A stretch of DNA of 64,000 nucleotides from the NCBI RefSeq assembly GCF_019059575.1, contig NW_024881700.1, positions 248,001-312,000 of the forward strand, read 5' to 3'. Shown here in pieces: positions 22,201 through 34,200 of the stretch. Origin of the DNA: Amphibalanus amphitrite (taxonomy: Eukaryota > Arthropoda > Thecostraca > Balanomorpha > Balanidae). How positions within the stretch are numbered: the stretch's first letter is position 1; each line of letters begins with the position of its first letter. The notes beneath the pieces were generated by a model. The model was given only the letters and a program-made list of their open reading frames with translations. It made no database searches and was not told where the DNA came from. Position numbers and translations under genes: made by a program.

Positions 22201-25200
22201 GTGGTATCCCGTCCCCGGCGCCGATGTTAGAGACGGTACCTGGTCCGGGCTGTACCGGGCCCCGGACTGTACCGGGCCTCACTGTCAGAGGCGGGACGAC
22301 AGGGGGTCTGGGGACGGAAGGACCGGGTGGGCTCTCGCGCTGTGTGACTGGGGGTGTGCGGTGGCCCGTCTCGCGTGTGCAGTGGCCCGTTTCGCGCTAT
22401 CGGACGAATACAAGCTATTTCGGCCTTACCATGGCTGGAGACGAGGTGCCATCAGTGTCCGCGAGTGCAGTGAGCGCGGGTGCCTTGGACGTCCGCGTGA
22501 TAGCGGAGTTTGACGGCACCACAGACGTGGTAGAGTGGTGGACCCGCGCGGAACTGTTGTGCGCCCACCGTGGCGTGGACTTTGGAGCGGTGGTCCCCCT
22601 GCGTCTCACCGGTGGAGCCTTCGCCGTGTGGGCTCAGCTGCCGGTCGATCATCGAGCCTCCCTGGCAGCCGTCAAGTCTGCCCTCTTTGCGGCGTTCGCC
22701 CTGGACAGCTTCGCGGCTTACGATGCCTTCGTCACTCGTCGTCTTCAGCCGGGCGAGTCCGCCGACGTCTACCTGGCGGACCTGCGGCGGCTGGCTGAAC
22801 TGTTCGGTGGCGTGCCGGACCGGACTCTGTCCTGTGCATTCGTGAACGGGCTGCCGGACGCGGCAAGACAGGTGATTCGCGCCGGCTCGCGCGCCGAGGC
22901 GTTGGACCTTCCCAGCGTGGTCGCGCGAGCGCGCGCCGTCCTCAGTGACGACCGCGTGGCAACGGTGGCGGCGGCGACGGCAGCGCCTCCACGCGGAGGG
23001 GGCGGAAACCGCGGTGGAACGCAGGACGCGGAGGCGGTGATGGCGGCGCGCGTCCCGAGACGGCCGCGCTCGCGCCGGTGCTGGGCGTGCGGCCGGCTGG
23101 GCCACCTGGCGGCCGGCTGCCCGCAGGGAAACGGCACAGGGAGCGGTGCGTCAGCGCCAGCGCCGTCTCCTGCGCAATAAGAGGAGCGCTGCCCATAATC
23201 AGGTTGCCGCTGAATGGAGGACTACGAGACGTGCTTGTCGACACGGGTTGTACGCATAACCTCGCTCACGTGGACATTTGTGATCAGTGGGACCGGCAGC
23301 GCTTGCTGATCACGACAATGGGTGGTCACGCTGTTCAGGCACTAGGCGTGGGAGTCGTGACGGTTGGCCGCGTCGGTGGCGACAGTGTCTTGCCTGTGGC
23401 GCGCCCAGGTGGTGTCGCGGGGGCGGCAGTGCGCTCGGCCCCGGCTACGCAAGGACACGGCGGGGCAGTGGCGCAGCCAGGCGAGGCGCCGGCGGCGGCG
23501 CGTCCAGCCCGGGCGGCGCAGGTGATCGGCGGGACAGTGGGGCGCCCAGGCGGCGGCGAGGCAGCGGCGGCGGGCCCGGCCCGGGCGGCGCAGGTGATCG
23601 GCGGGACAGTGGCGCGCCCAGGCGGTGGCGAGGCGGCGGCGGCCGGCCCGGCCCGGGCAGCGCAGGCGATCGGCTGTGTAGCGGCGCGCGCAGGCGGCGG
23701 CGAGGGAGCAACGGATCGCCCCGCTCAGGCAGGCCAAGTGACCGGCGGAACAGTGGCGCGTCCAGGCGGCGCCAAGGTGGCGGCGGTGGAGCCGGCCAGG
23801 GCAGCCTCGGCATCGCGCGGAGAGGGGGCGGGGCTTGGTAGCGCCGCAGCGACTGCGTCACAGGACCCGGCCGGCCCGGCGACCGGGCACACCATGCCCG
23901 GGCCCAGAGTGGGCGGGGCACCCACCGCGGAGCTAGTGGCCGACGCGAAAGACTTCACGGCGAGGTTCGATGTTAATACACGCAGTTGGACAGTGGCCTG
24001 GAAGTGGGCGGACGGAGTCGCACCAGACTGTCTGACCAACCGGGTCGCCGAGTACCGCGTGCCACCGTCAGCGCGGCAGGAGTATGACGAGGAGCTCGAG
24101 ACGTGGCTGAGGAACGGCTGGCTGCAGCCCTACAATGAAGCAGAGGACGGTCCGCCGCGCGGCCTCGTGCCCTTGATGGCCGTCCCACAAGCAAAGAAGG
24201 TGCGCCCTGTACTGGACATGCGAGAGCTGAACGGTCACGTAGCTGCATACACCGCCGACTCGGACGTGTGCGCCGACCGCCTGCGGAAATGGCGCCGCCA
24301 CGGCCGGCGGGTGGCCGTCGTAGATCTGCGGCGAGCGTACCTGCAGCTGCGTCTCGACCGGAAGCTGTGGCCGTATCAGACAGTGATCATCCGTGGTGAG
24401 CGATTCTGTTTGACCCGCCTTGGTTTTGGACTTAATGTAGCGCCGGCCGTGATGAAGGCGGTGGTGCGGCTCGTCATGGCGCAGGATGCAGCAGTGGAGC
24501 GCGCCGTCTGTCCGTATGTGGACGACCTGCTTGTGGATGAGGCTGTCGTCAGTGCTGAGCACGTGATCGAGCACTTTGAGCGTTTTGGGCTCGAGTGCAA
24601 GCCACCGGCACGCGCCGAGGACGGCGCTCGGATGTTGGGACTCCACGTGCGGCGTGTGGCGGGTGAGCTGCGGTGGTCTCGTGACAGTGCTGTCCCCGAC
24701 CCGCCCGACCGTGTGACGCGCCGATCGGTATTTGCATGGTGCGGCAGGCTGGTGGCGCACCTCCCCGTCTGCGGCTGGCTGCGACCCGCCGCCGCCTGGG
24801 TGAAACGGCGCGCCAATGCCGTCACGCGCGGCTGGGATGACGTCACGACCGACGCGCTCCTGCAGTCTCAGATCTCACACGTGCACTCCCGGCTGCTAGC
24901 GGCGGACCCGGCGCGGGGCCAGTGGTGCTGGACCGGGGATCAGGCAATCGTCTGGACAGACGCCAGCTCGATCGCGGCTGGAGTGGTCATCGAGACACCG
25001 TGCGGTGGCGTGATGGAGGACGCCTGCTGGCTCCGGCCCGGCGATGCAGCAGCGACCCACATAAACATGGCCGAATTGGATGCCGCCGTTCGCGGCTTGA
25101 ACCTGGCCGTGGCGTGGGGCGTGACAAACATCGACCTAAGGACAGACTCGGCGACAGTGCACCGCTGGGTGGACGACGCGCTCAGCGGCCGCGCCCGCCT

Positions 25201-28200
25201 CCGGACGAGAGCGGCCGGTGAGATGCTAATCAGACGCCGTGTCGACCTCATTCGACAGCTAGCCAACGAACTGGAGCTCAAGGTCACCGTCACGCTGGTT
25301 CGCTCGGAGGAGAACCTCGCCGACGCCCTGACGCGAGTGCCGAAGGAGTGGCTGCGTGACGAGTGTGAAGAGAGCAGGATGTCGGTGATGGCTGATGACG
25401 GAGCCGGCGACTCGGCCGCCCGTGGGCAGGTGGTCGTTGGTGCTGGTGCAGCAGATGCCGTCAGGTCGTCTGTGCAATCGGTGCACGAGCGGGCCGGTCA
25501 CCCTGGCGTTCGTCGGACGCTGTTTTTCGCGCGGCGAGATGTGTCTCGAGACGTGACGAGGGCTCTGGTGCGCGCGGTCGTGACGACTTGTGATGTGTGC
25601 CGATCGATAGACCCGGCGCCTGTGCGGTGGCGGCACGGCTCGCTAGAGGTGGCGGCAGTATGGGAGCGCGTCGCGATGGACGTGACCCACCACCAGGGGC
25701 GGAGCTACCTAACCGTCATCGACTGCGGGCCCACGCGGTTCACCGTCTGGCGCCCGCTCGGCCGTGCCGACGCAGTGGAGGTCACCGGCCACCTGGAACA
25801 GATCTTCCTTGAGCGCGGCGCGCCCAAAGAAATACTGGCGGACAATGACACGGTGTTTCGGGGCCGGCGACTCGCCTCGCTCGTGGCACGGTGGGGCATT
25901 GCCCTGAGATTCCGCGCCGTGCACGAGCCGGGCGGCAATGGCGTAGTGGAACGGTGCCATCGAACTGTCAAGGTGATCGCGGCTAGGAGGCGGTGCCCTG
26001 TGTCCGAGGCCGTCCACCTCTACAACGTCACTCCTCGTGACGGCCGGACGGCGGACACCGCGCCAGCGGCCGGGGTGTACCGCTACGCGGTGAGAGACTG
26101 CGTCCGCCCAGGGCATACGCCAGTCGATACCGACGGGGATGGTGCCCATCCTGCGCCAGCGCTGACTCAGCCGACCGACACCCGGCTCCGGGTAGGGGAC
26201 CGTGTGTGGGTGCGGCGCCGCGGCACCCGCTGTACCGAGACGTCTCAGCGCGGGACGGTTACGGGCGAGCTCTCAGAACAGGTGCTGGAGGTGGACGGCG
26301 TTCCGTGGCACGTCCGTAACCTGCGACCGCGGTACGAAGCGTCCTCGGACAGCGGGGATGACAGTGAAGAGGCCGACGAATCGCCGCCACTGCTCGTTGG
26401 CTCCCCGCCGGCCGCACTGCGAGCTGAACATGACGCGCTGAACGGGGCGGCGCCCCCCGATGAGCCACAGACTGAGTCACACGGGATAGATGGGACGGTG
26501 CCGCCTGGCGAGGGGTCGGAACCGTTTTCGACGGAAGGGGAGCCGGCGGAAGCGGCAAATATCCCCCCGCCCCGTCACAGTGAGCGTGCCCGGCGACCGC
26601 CGCCGCCGTGCAGCTGCTGCACCCAGCCGGAGTGATGACTCTTACGTGAGCGGTGAGCACATGTGCGTTTGATATTGCATGATATTGTGTTGTTTGTTTG
26701 TATTGTTTGTATTATGTGTTTGTATTGCCGTATCGTGTGTTTGTATAATTGTATGTATGATTCTTGAAAATCAGGGGGAGGTGTGGCGTGATACCGGGGT
26801 CGTGGTATCCCGTCCCCGGCGCCGATGTTAGAGACGGTACCTGGTCCGGGCTGTACCGGGCCCCGGACTGTACCGGGCCTCACTGTCAGAGGCGGGACGA
26901 CAGGGGGTCTGGGGACGGAAGGACCGGGTGGGCTCTCGCGCTGTGTGACTGGGGGTGTGCGGTGGCCCGTCTCGCGTGTGCAGTGGCCCGTTTCGCGCTA
27001 TCGGACGAATACATAACCACACATGATGGGGAAAATGTTTTCATCCTAAAAATATGACAAGTGGCTTTATTTCATCTTTGCTAAAAAAATATGTCAAAAG
27101 TTTGATTCAACAGCCAGCTGCCAGGTTACGCATGACTTGACAGTTGATGCATCTACTCTACATCATTTCATTTCAGATCCTGTGAAGGTTCTGACAAAAT
27201 CTGAGGTAAAAATCGCATTATGCAGTTTTGCGGAAAGACTAAATCTATCTCATTTTGTCTTCAGATTTTTTTTTATTGGGACACCCAATTGAAATCCAAT
27301 TTTAGAAGACTGTGACACCATGCCTGTGTGCCAAGTAAGAGGAAGGGTCTACAAGTATACATCAAGATAACCAATTATGGACAAGTTGAGACTTGAGTCA
27401 TGAGCTCTTATTTGTGGTTACAATACCTTCAACTGCATGATTTTGCACAACTTCCATACAGGCATCCAGACTGGAAAAGGTTCAAGTCCATACTTATTCT
27501 GGTGCTTGAATATGGCAGTTCAAAGATGGAAGGCATATGATGCTACAAAATGAAAAAATAATTCAACTTACAAAAAATAGGTACCGTAAAATGGGGTGTT
27601 AAGGGACAGTGGGGTGTTAAGGGACAGTTGCATGAGAAAAACTTTGAGTCATATTAACTTCCTAATTTGAGAAGGTTCAATAAAAACTTCAGTGTGGTAG
27701 TTGACACTGTTTTGCTCTTGACCATAGGAGAAAATGGTATGGTTTTTCATGCAAGTAATTTGGTTCAAAAATGGATTTGAAAATCAAGCTACATTTTCAC
27801 AAAATTGAAACATCTCCAAAACTCTGTGTGTACCACATAAACTAGTGGGTGTACAGGGAAAATGAATGCATAAGTGTATTGTCACATGTATTGCACATGT
27901 TTCCTGAAAAACTTGTGCAAATCCACCCATTCATTTATCATCCTCTTCCTCTTTTCCGGATACATGCATATTTTGAGGTGGATGTGGGGTGCCAAGGGAC
28001 AGGGAAGAAAAAAAAATAACATCTAAATATAATTTAATTAAGTAGGCATGGAAAACACCAAATTCCACATAAAATGCTGGCGAGTTTATGCTTTTATCTC
28101 TAACACATCTTAAGTTATGTAACAAAACATCTCAACACTCTCTTTTACAATGATGGGTCAATGGAGACTGATGTAGGTAAATGTGATGTCATCATAAATA

Positions 28201-31200
28201 GGCTAAAACAAAGAGGGCAACATAATGACAAGTGACTACCTTCAACATGGGTTTTTATTGATGACAGAAGATTACTTTTTGGTTCTGTTTACCTTATAAT
28301 TAGCACATTTTCCACAAGCGTAAACTGCATTACACGTAATTGGCTAAAAAGATCATTAGTGGTGAATGAACCTGACTTGTTTTGTGACAGAATATGCAAA
28401 ACATTTCAATAAATAAATTGTGTGCCCTTCCACACCCCAATTGTGGGCATTTGATGACCATTTCTTGGAATAATATAGGTGTCCCTTAACACCCCACATT
28501 GGGGTGCTAAGGGACAGTGATGAAAAATAATGAAAAATAATATGCAGGTATAAATCTTAAAAACTTTAATGTGGCAGGCATGTAAAGCACCAAATTCCAC
28601 ATAAAATGCTGACAATTTGATGCTTCTATCTCCAACCCTTCTTGAGTTATATAACAAAACACCTCAAAACTGTCCCTTAACACCCCGTTTTACGGTATTC
28701 ATATCTATCCTAAACTAAACTAACCTAAACTTACCTAACCTAATCCAACCCAACCCAACCACCCCAACCAGCCCAGCCCAGCCCAACCCAGCCCAGCCCA
28801 GCCCAGCCCAGCCCAGCCCAGCCCAGCCCAACCCAACCCAAAACCTACAGTCTAAAACCTAGAGCTAAAACCTGCAGCCCAAACTGGAAAACATCCATAT
28901 GGTACGCCGGACGCCCGTGAAGCCGTCATGCGCCGAAGTTCGGCGCAAGCTATTTTGCAATTTGCGCTGAAATTTCTGCATTATTTGCGCCGAAGGTTAG
29001 TGCCCTTTTGCGTCAAAATTAAGCCACTTATACAAAAAGCACGTTTACATCTGCTGGCCAAGGTTTTATAAACCAGACAGAACGCTCTGGGCCTTAACCA
29101 CTCCTGACTCCCATGTTTGAGCGTCCAAATTAGTTGATGTTTCCATGGAAGCTGAATACCACAATACGTGTAGCGCACTGTAGCATCGTGCCGTGAAATA
29201 AGGCTCGGGACGGAAGTTCCGGGGTCACAAAAATTGGTGTGGCGGTGTTGTCGCGGCTGGCGGGCTCCAGCAAGGGGTTTAAGTTTACGACACCACTCTT
29301 GTTTCAGGAGAGGTGTCAGCGATTCGAGACTACTTGGGCATGCGGGCAGCGGGGTCGGCGTGGCTGCCTGCGGCTGCGGCCACACATCTTGGCGTCCTGG
29401 AGGCGGAGATGCTGATGGTGGCATGAGTCATCACTGGCTGCCCGATTTCCATGCTCCAAGACTCGCCGTGAGGGCCGAGGCGGGCGTCGTGCCGATGGAG
29501 AGATGAGGAGGGATGCGCTGGCATCGCGCCTACTGGCGAAGGCGCTCTCCCTCCCGTCGGAGGACCCGCCGCGTCGTGGCGGAAGCCCCCCCCCCCAACC
29601 GTGACTGAAGTCAGTGACCGGCTGGAGAGAGCGCGGGGGAGCGGTGTGGGACCACTGGAGTGGCGCTGCCCGCCGAGGCGCGCTTATCCACGAGACTGCC
29701 CCCGTAGACGCCAACAGACGGCGTCACGGTCCACCTGGACCTGCTGCCGATCGGGGCGTCCGCGACAGCGAGGAGGAGTGCTGCGGAGGCGTGACTGGGA
29801 GCGCTCCCCCAGCGTGCGACGTGGGCCTGGGTCGACGGGTCTGCGACCGGGGGAGTAATAGGAAGGCGGCGCTGGGGTCCTCACCGAGCACCCAGACAGT
29901 ACAACATTGGTACTGCGGGAGGCGGCGGGGAGGATTTGCTCCATTTACCGATCTGAGATGGTGGCGCCCAAAACGGCAAAGCAACATCTCCTGAAGCGCC
30001 CGTCCTTCGAGGAAGACCCCATAATCATTTGCTCCGACTCGCAGGCGTCGCTGGCGACGCCACGAGGTGGACAAGTGGCCCAGACACCCCCCCCCCCTCA
30101 TCCCCTAGGTGCCGTCATCTGGGAGTATATGATGGCCCTAGTGGCTGTAGGGGGCCGAAGAATCCACCATAGAAGGAGGGCGGCGATAGCCCGATTAAGC
30201 TGGGCGTCCAGTGGAGCCTCGGCTCTATCATGGGCATTGGGCAAGGACTCTGCGAGCACCCCCGTCTCCTCCATCTTCGACGGCACTCCAGTCAGAATGC
30301 TGTCCCCACCCGAGTTTCCCAGCAGCATGGGCCACATGAAACCGAACAGCGCCGAGCCGCTCGACGCTGAGGACCAGGCGAGAGTAACAGTGAAAAGGTG
30401 AAACGCTCGAAACGGCGCGCGCCGCCGGCCGAGGGCGCCGAGCCGGCCCAGGCCGGCTGCGGGTCAAACAGAAGCCGTCTCCGCGGCGGCCGCCCAGTGA
30501 CAGCGACTCGGACTGACGTCGAGGCACCGCTGCCGCCTCCGCCGACCAACCCGCCGCCCAGCAAGGGCAGTTTGAAGGCGGCTGCGCCGGTGAAGGTGGC
30601 GCGGCCTGGCAGGGGCCGCGGCCGGCCCACTCCCAGCTACCCGTCCCGCGAGGTGCTCAGTACCACCGACTCGTCCGATTCTGAGGCAGCGCCGTCGGCG
30701 GGCCGCCGCCAGCAGTGACGACGACCGGCTGGCGGCGTTCGCGCGGGACTTGTCCGACTCCTGGTACTGGGACTTGCCGCCCAAACTGGACGCCGGCGGC
30801 GTGAGCACCAGCAACGCCAATAAAAAGTCCACCTTCATCCGGCTCTTCTCGCACCGTGTCAAAAGGACTACGCCGCGCGGCCGGCCGGCCAACTCGAATG
30901 AGCGCAGCGAAGGGCACACGTCCCCGACGGCGGCACTGGCGCCTCCCGCCGCGCCGCTGCCGGCGTTGCTGGCAACGCCGATCCAGGCCCATCGATTTCT
31001 ACTGTTTTGTTGCCTACGTGCCGCTGCCGCCGCTCAGCCAGCACAATGGCGTGCCGGTGTTGCGCTGTCGGATCGAAAAGCGGCTCGTGCAGCGGACGGA
31101 CGGGTGCGGCCCGCGCGATGAGCCGCCGCCGCACACCGAGCTGCGCCGCGCGGACGTGAAGGTGGAGCTGGCAGCGGCCTGCTCAGTCCCCTCAACGGCG

Positions 31201-34200
31201 TCGACCGGCTCTCCGGCGATTTGTGGTCAGAAACGCCGCCGCTTCTGGGACCAAGGTGTCAGAGCGCGGCGCTGCCCGTGAGACGTTAAGTTAGCACAGG
31301 CAATGTCGTCTGCACTCCTTGCAGTTCATGTTGAATACACAACCATGTTGCGAAGTAATAGGCGCCGGGTTTTTCAGTTCATAGAACTTTTTCCCTGGCT
31401 ATTACACCCCACAACCGAACACTGACACCTTGCACAAGTATGACTGTGTGTATGAATGTTAATAAATACATGAACCAATGTTGTGTTTTCGGTTCCAGTA
31501 CCTTCTTTGGGCACCTCGGCAACAAGTAAGTAATCCGTTAGCTTTGCCACACCTAAGATAGGCTCCCACGTTGTTATTTGCTCCCGGGTTAACATAAACC
31601 GGTTTAACGTAACTTTTGCATCCCGGCCAAAATTGCCGGTTAACTGTCCCACCGCTCGAGACTGGCGCTAGGCTGGCCGAGCAAAAAAAAAAGTTTGTCC
31701 GCGGCTTCGTCTTATTCGCAGCTGCTGGACACGGGGGAGGGGGAGGAGGGGCCGCATCGGACGAAAAGCGGGCTCTGGTATTAACTGGATTTTTTGCCAG
31801 CTGGCGCCGTATGGTGGCGCTAGCAGAGCTTCTTACATATCAATGCTAGATATAAAAGAATGAATATTTACCAATCAATTTTTCATTTAAAGCCATTTGA
31901 AATATTTATGTCCATCCTACTACCGCGCTTAGGTATATCTAAAATTAAATACCTTTCGTGCGTCGCCAGCTGGCCAGCCAGCTGACGCAATCCAGCTTTT
32001 ACCAAAGCCCCGAAAAGCGATGACGTGAGCCCTAATATTGGCTTCACCACACAATTTGAGCCCTCAAACTGGAATCAGGTGAGCTCGAAAATGGGGATCA
32101 GGCTGAAAACTGGTATCATAGTGAGACTAGTTTTAGAGCTTGACACCGATAATGGGTACTGACTGAGCTCTGTTTCTGCGATCAATGATACCGATTTAAG
32201 GGATCGTATGAGCCCATGTGGCGCTAGCTCAGAAAGTATTCTCGAAATGTGCTGTCTGTTTTGAATATGGTACATTAGCCCGAAAACTGGTCTCTGAGCC
32301 CGAAAATCGGGACACTGTTTTCTCAGTGGACGGTCTCGATCAATCCGTGGAGTCGATCGAAAATAAAGCAACAATCCTGCAGCGCTGTTCCATTTCGACC
32401 GAGCGACAGACATCCTTTACAGGACTTTTCTACTGTGCGAAAGCCGTCCCGGACCAAACTATTCTACAGAACGATAATCGTCTGAAGGACTATTCTACCA
32501 AACGATAGTCGTCTCGGACAGTACTTTTTTACCGAACGATAGTCGTCTTGGACAAGACTATTCTACCGAACGATAGTCGCCACGACAGGACTACGAGTAT
32601 TCTACTGAATGATGACTGTATGTACCCTTAGAGCAAAGGTACCGTTTCGTCGTATGTATGTAAATAGCGGCCGTTCCACGGAACACTAATTGTCTGTCAG
32701 TCTCATTCCTTCCACCATGAAGGACGGCCGTTTCACCGAGCGATAATTGTTCGACGGTACTGTTCTGCCGTATCTATGTGAAATCTATCGTAAAGAACCG
32801 CGGTTTATCCGAACAGTAGCTGTCTAACGGTAGTCAACTGATGTCAATTCCAGATACCTACTTTGGAAACCGATACCGACCGAAGTCATTAAACAATACC
32901 AAAAACCAAACGAGCATAAGATATTGAGAATTTATCAGATTAGATCATCGTATTCACTATCGAGGCTTCATAACAACTAACAAACATGCCTAAAAAATGC
33001 AAATTTTGAAATAACAAATATCAAGGTCGTTTCGGTTTGGTATCGGCATGTCGGTGCCGACACCGGTTTGATTTTATCGTTAGTATCGGTTTTGCGGCGT
33101 TAGACTATTATTCCGTGGTATCGGTAAGTGTAACCGATTGATATTACTAGACGTTACCGTTCACCGAACATGTTTGACGGTACCGCTTCACCGACGATTA
33201 CTGACGAGGGGCGATACTGTTCTGGCACCGAATAAACAGAGGCCGTTCCATTGAACGGTAACTGTTTGACGGCGGTTGGTAACGTTCTATCAAAAAGTCC
33301 CAATCAGTGAACGAACATAAAATGGTAATTCGCTCAGCGGTCCCGTTTCGTGTTCATAAGTCAATGCATACATAAAAAACTAATCAACCCAGAAGATAAT
33401 TCAATAAATCTAAAATCACACAACTCAATACAAATAAAATGACTAGCTGCGGCCATCTAGCGATGTCTGTGCCCAATGCCAATCGATGCCGATTCCACTC
33501 GTACTGACTGGCAGCAGACGAGCTGATTGAGCGCCGAGTCCATCTTCTCGATCGAGGGGAACATGCCGTTCAGCTTGACCTCGGCGGATTCAGCTGCCTT
33601 TTTGCCAGTCTTCTCCTCCCACAGCCGAAGTGCCTCCTTTATCATCATACTTGTCGCGCTGCAATTAAAACGGAGACAATTACACTACGATATATTTAAC
33701 AATGATCTCACCGAAATTTGTTTGGTGCCAACTTTATAGTCACACAGTGCCTAAGCGGCGTTCGAAGTGTCAAAATCATATGAGGAGAGTACCTCAGTCA
33801 TTTTTCGACCAGGTTAAAACAATATTGGTTAAAGGAAATAGTTCACTTTTAACATGGGGGTTTTGAACTGGATTAGGGGTTCCGTAGCTTGAGCTGAGAC
33901 AAGCACAAATCAGGAGCTTTTACGGCCCAACGATCAGATCACCCTAGGCAAAGATATTCCATTTCTCGTCCAGAAAAAGGTGCCTTGCTGAGGAATGTGT
34001 GCCTTGCAGGGGTCAATTCCCTCTTTTAACCCGCGAGTTGCTGGGGGGGGGGGGGGCGTTGAACGCCCCCACTTTTTTCGCCGCGCTATAGCATAAAAAT
34101 GCGCCAAATTCTAGGTACCTGTAGGGAATTTATTGAAGTTTGTTGTGCCAGTTTCAAAAAAAAAAAAAATCGGTCGGAAAAATTTTGAGATATTGAGGTT

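Larger units (their letters stand above)
22181..27013 (+). mobile_element. Ty3/Gypsy-like LTR retrotransposon, apparently full length (4833 bp)
   Basis: Two LTRs of 232 bp (22181-22412, 26782-27013), start TG and end CA, identical by eye, flanked by the 5-bp duplication TAACC (22176-22180, 27014-27018). Gag and Pol frames are open without stops and ordered protease, reverse transcriptase, RNase H, integrase, which is the Ty3/Gypsy order; BEL/Pao shares it, so the clade is tentative. There is a polypurine tract AGGGGGAGG just before the right LTR. No env frame. Identical LTRs mean a recent insertion. It is oriented opposite to DNAL1, in whose intron 2 it lies, and is far more GC-rich than the sequence around it. 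Confidence 0.95.

Noticed and set aside
22452..26660. Many long frames antisense to or overlapping gag and pol
   Set aside because: They are shadows of GC-rich coding DNA; the sense frames carry the conserved motifs.
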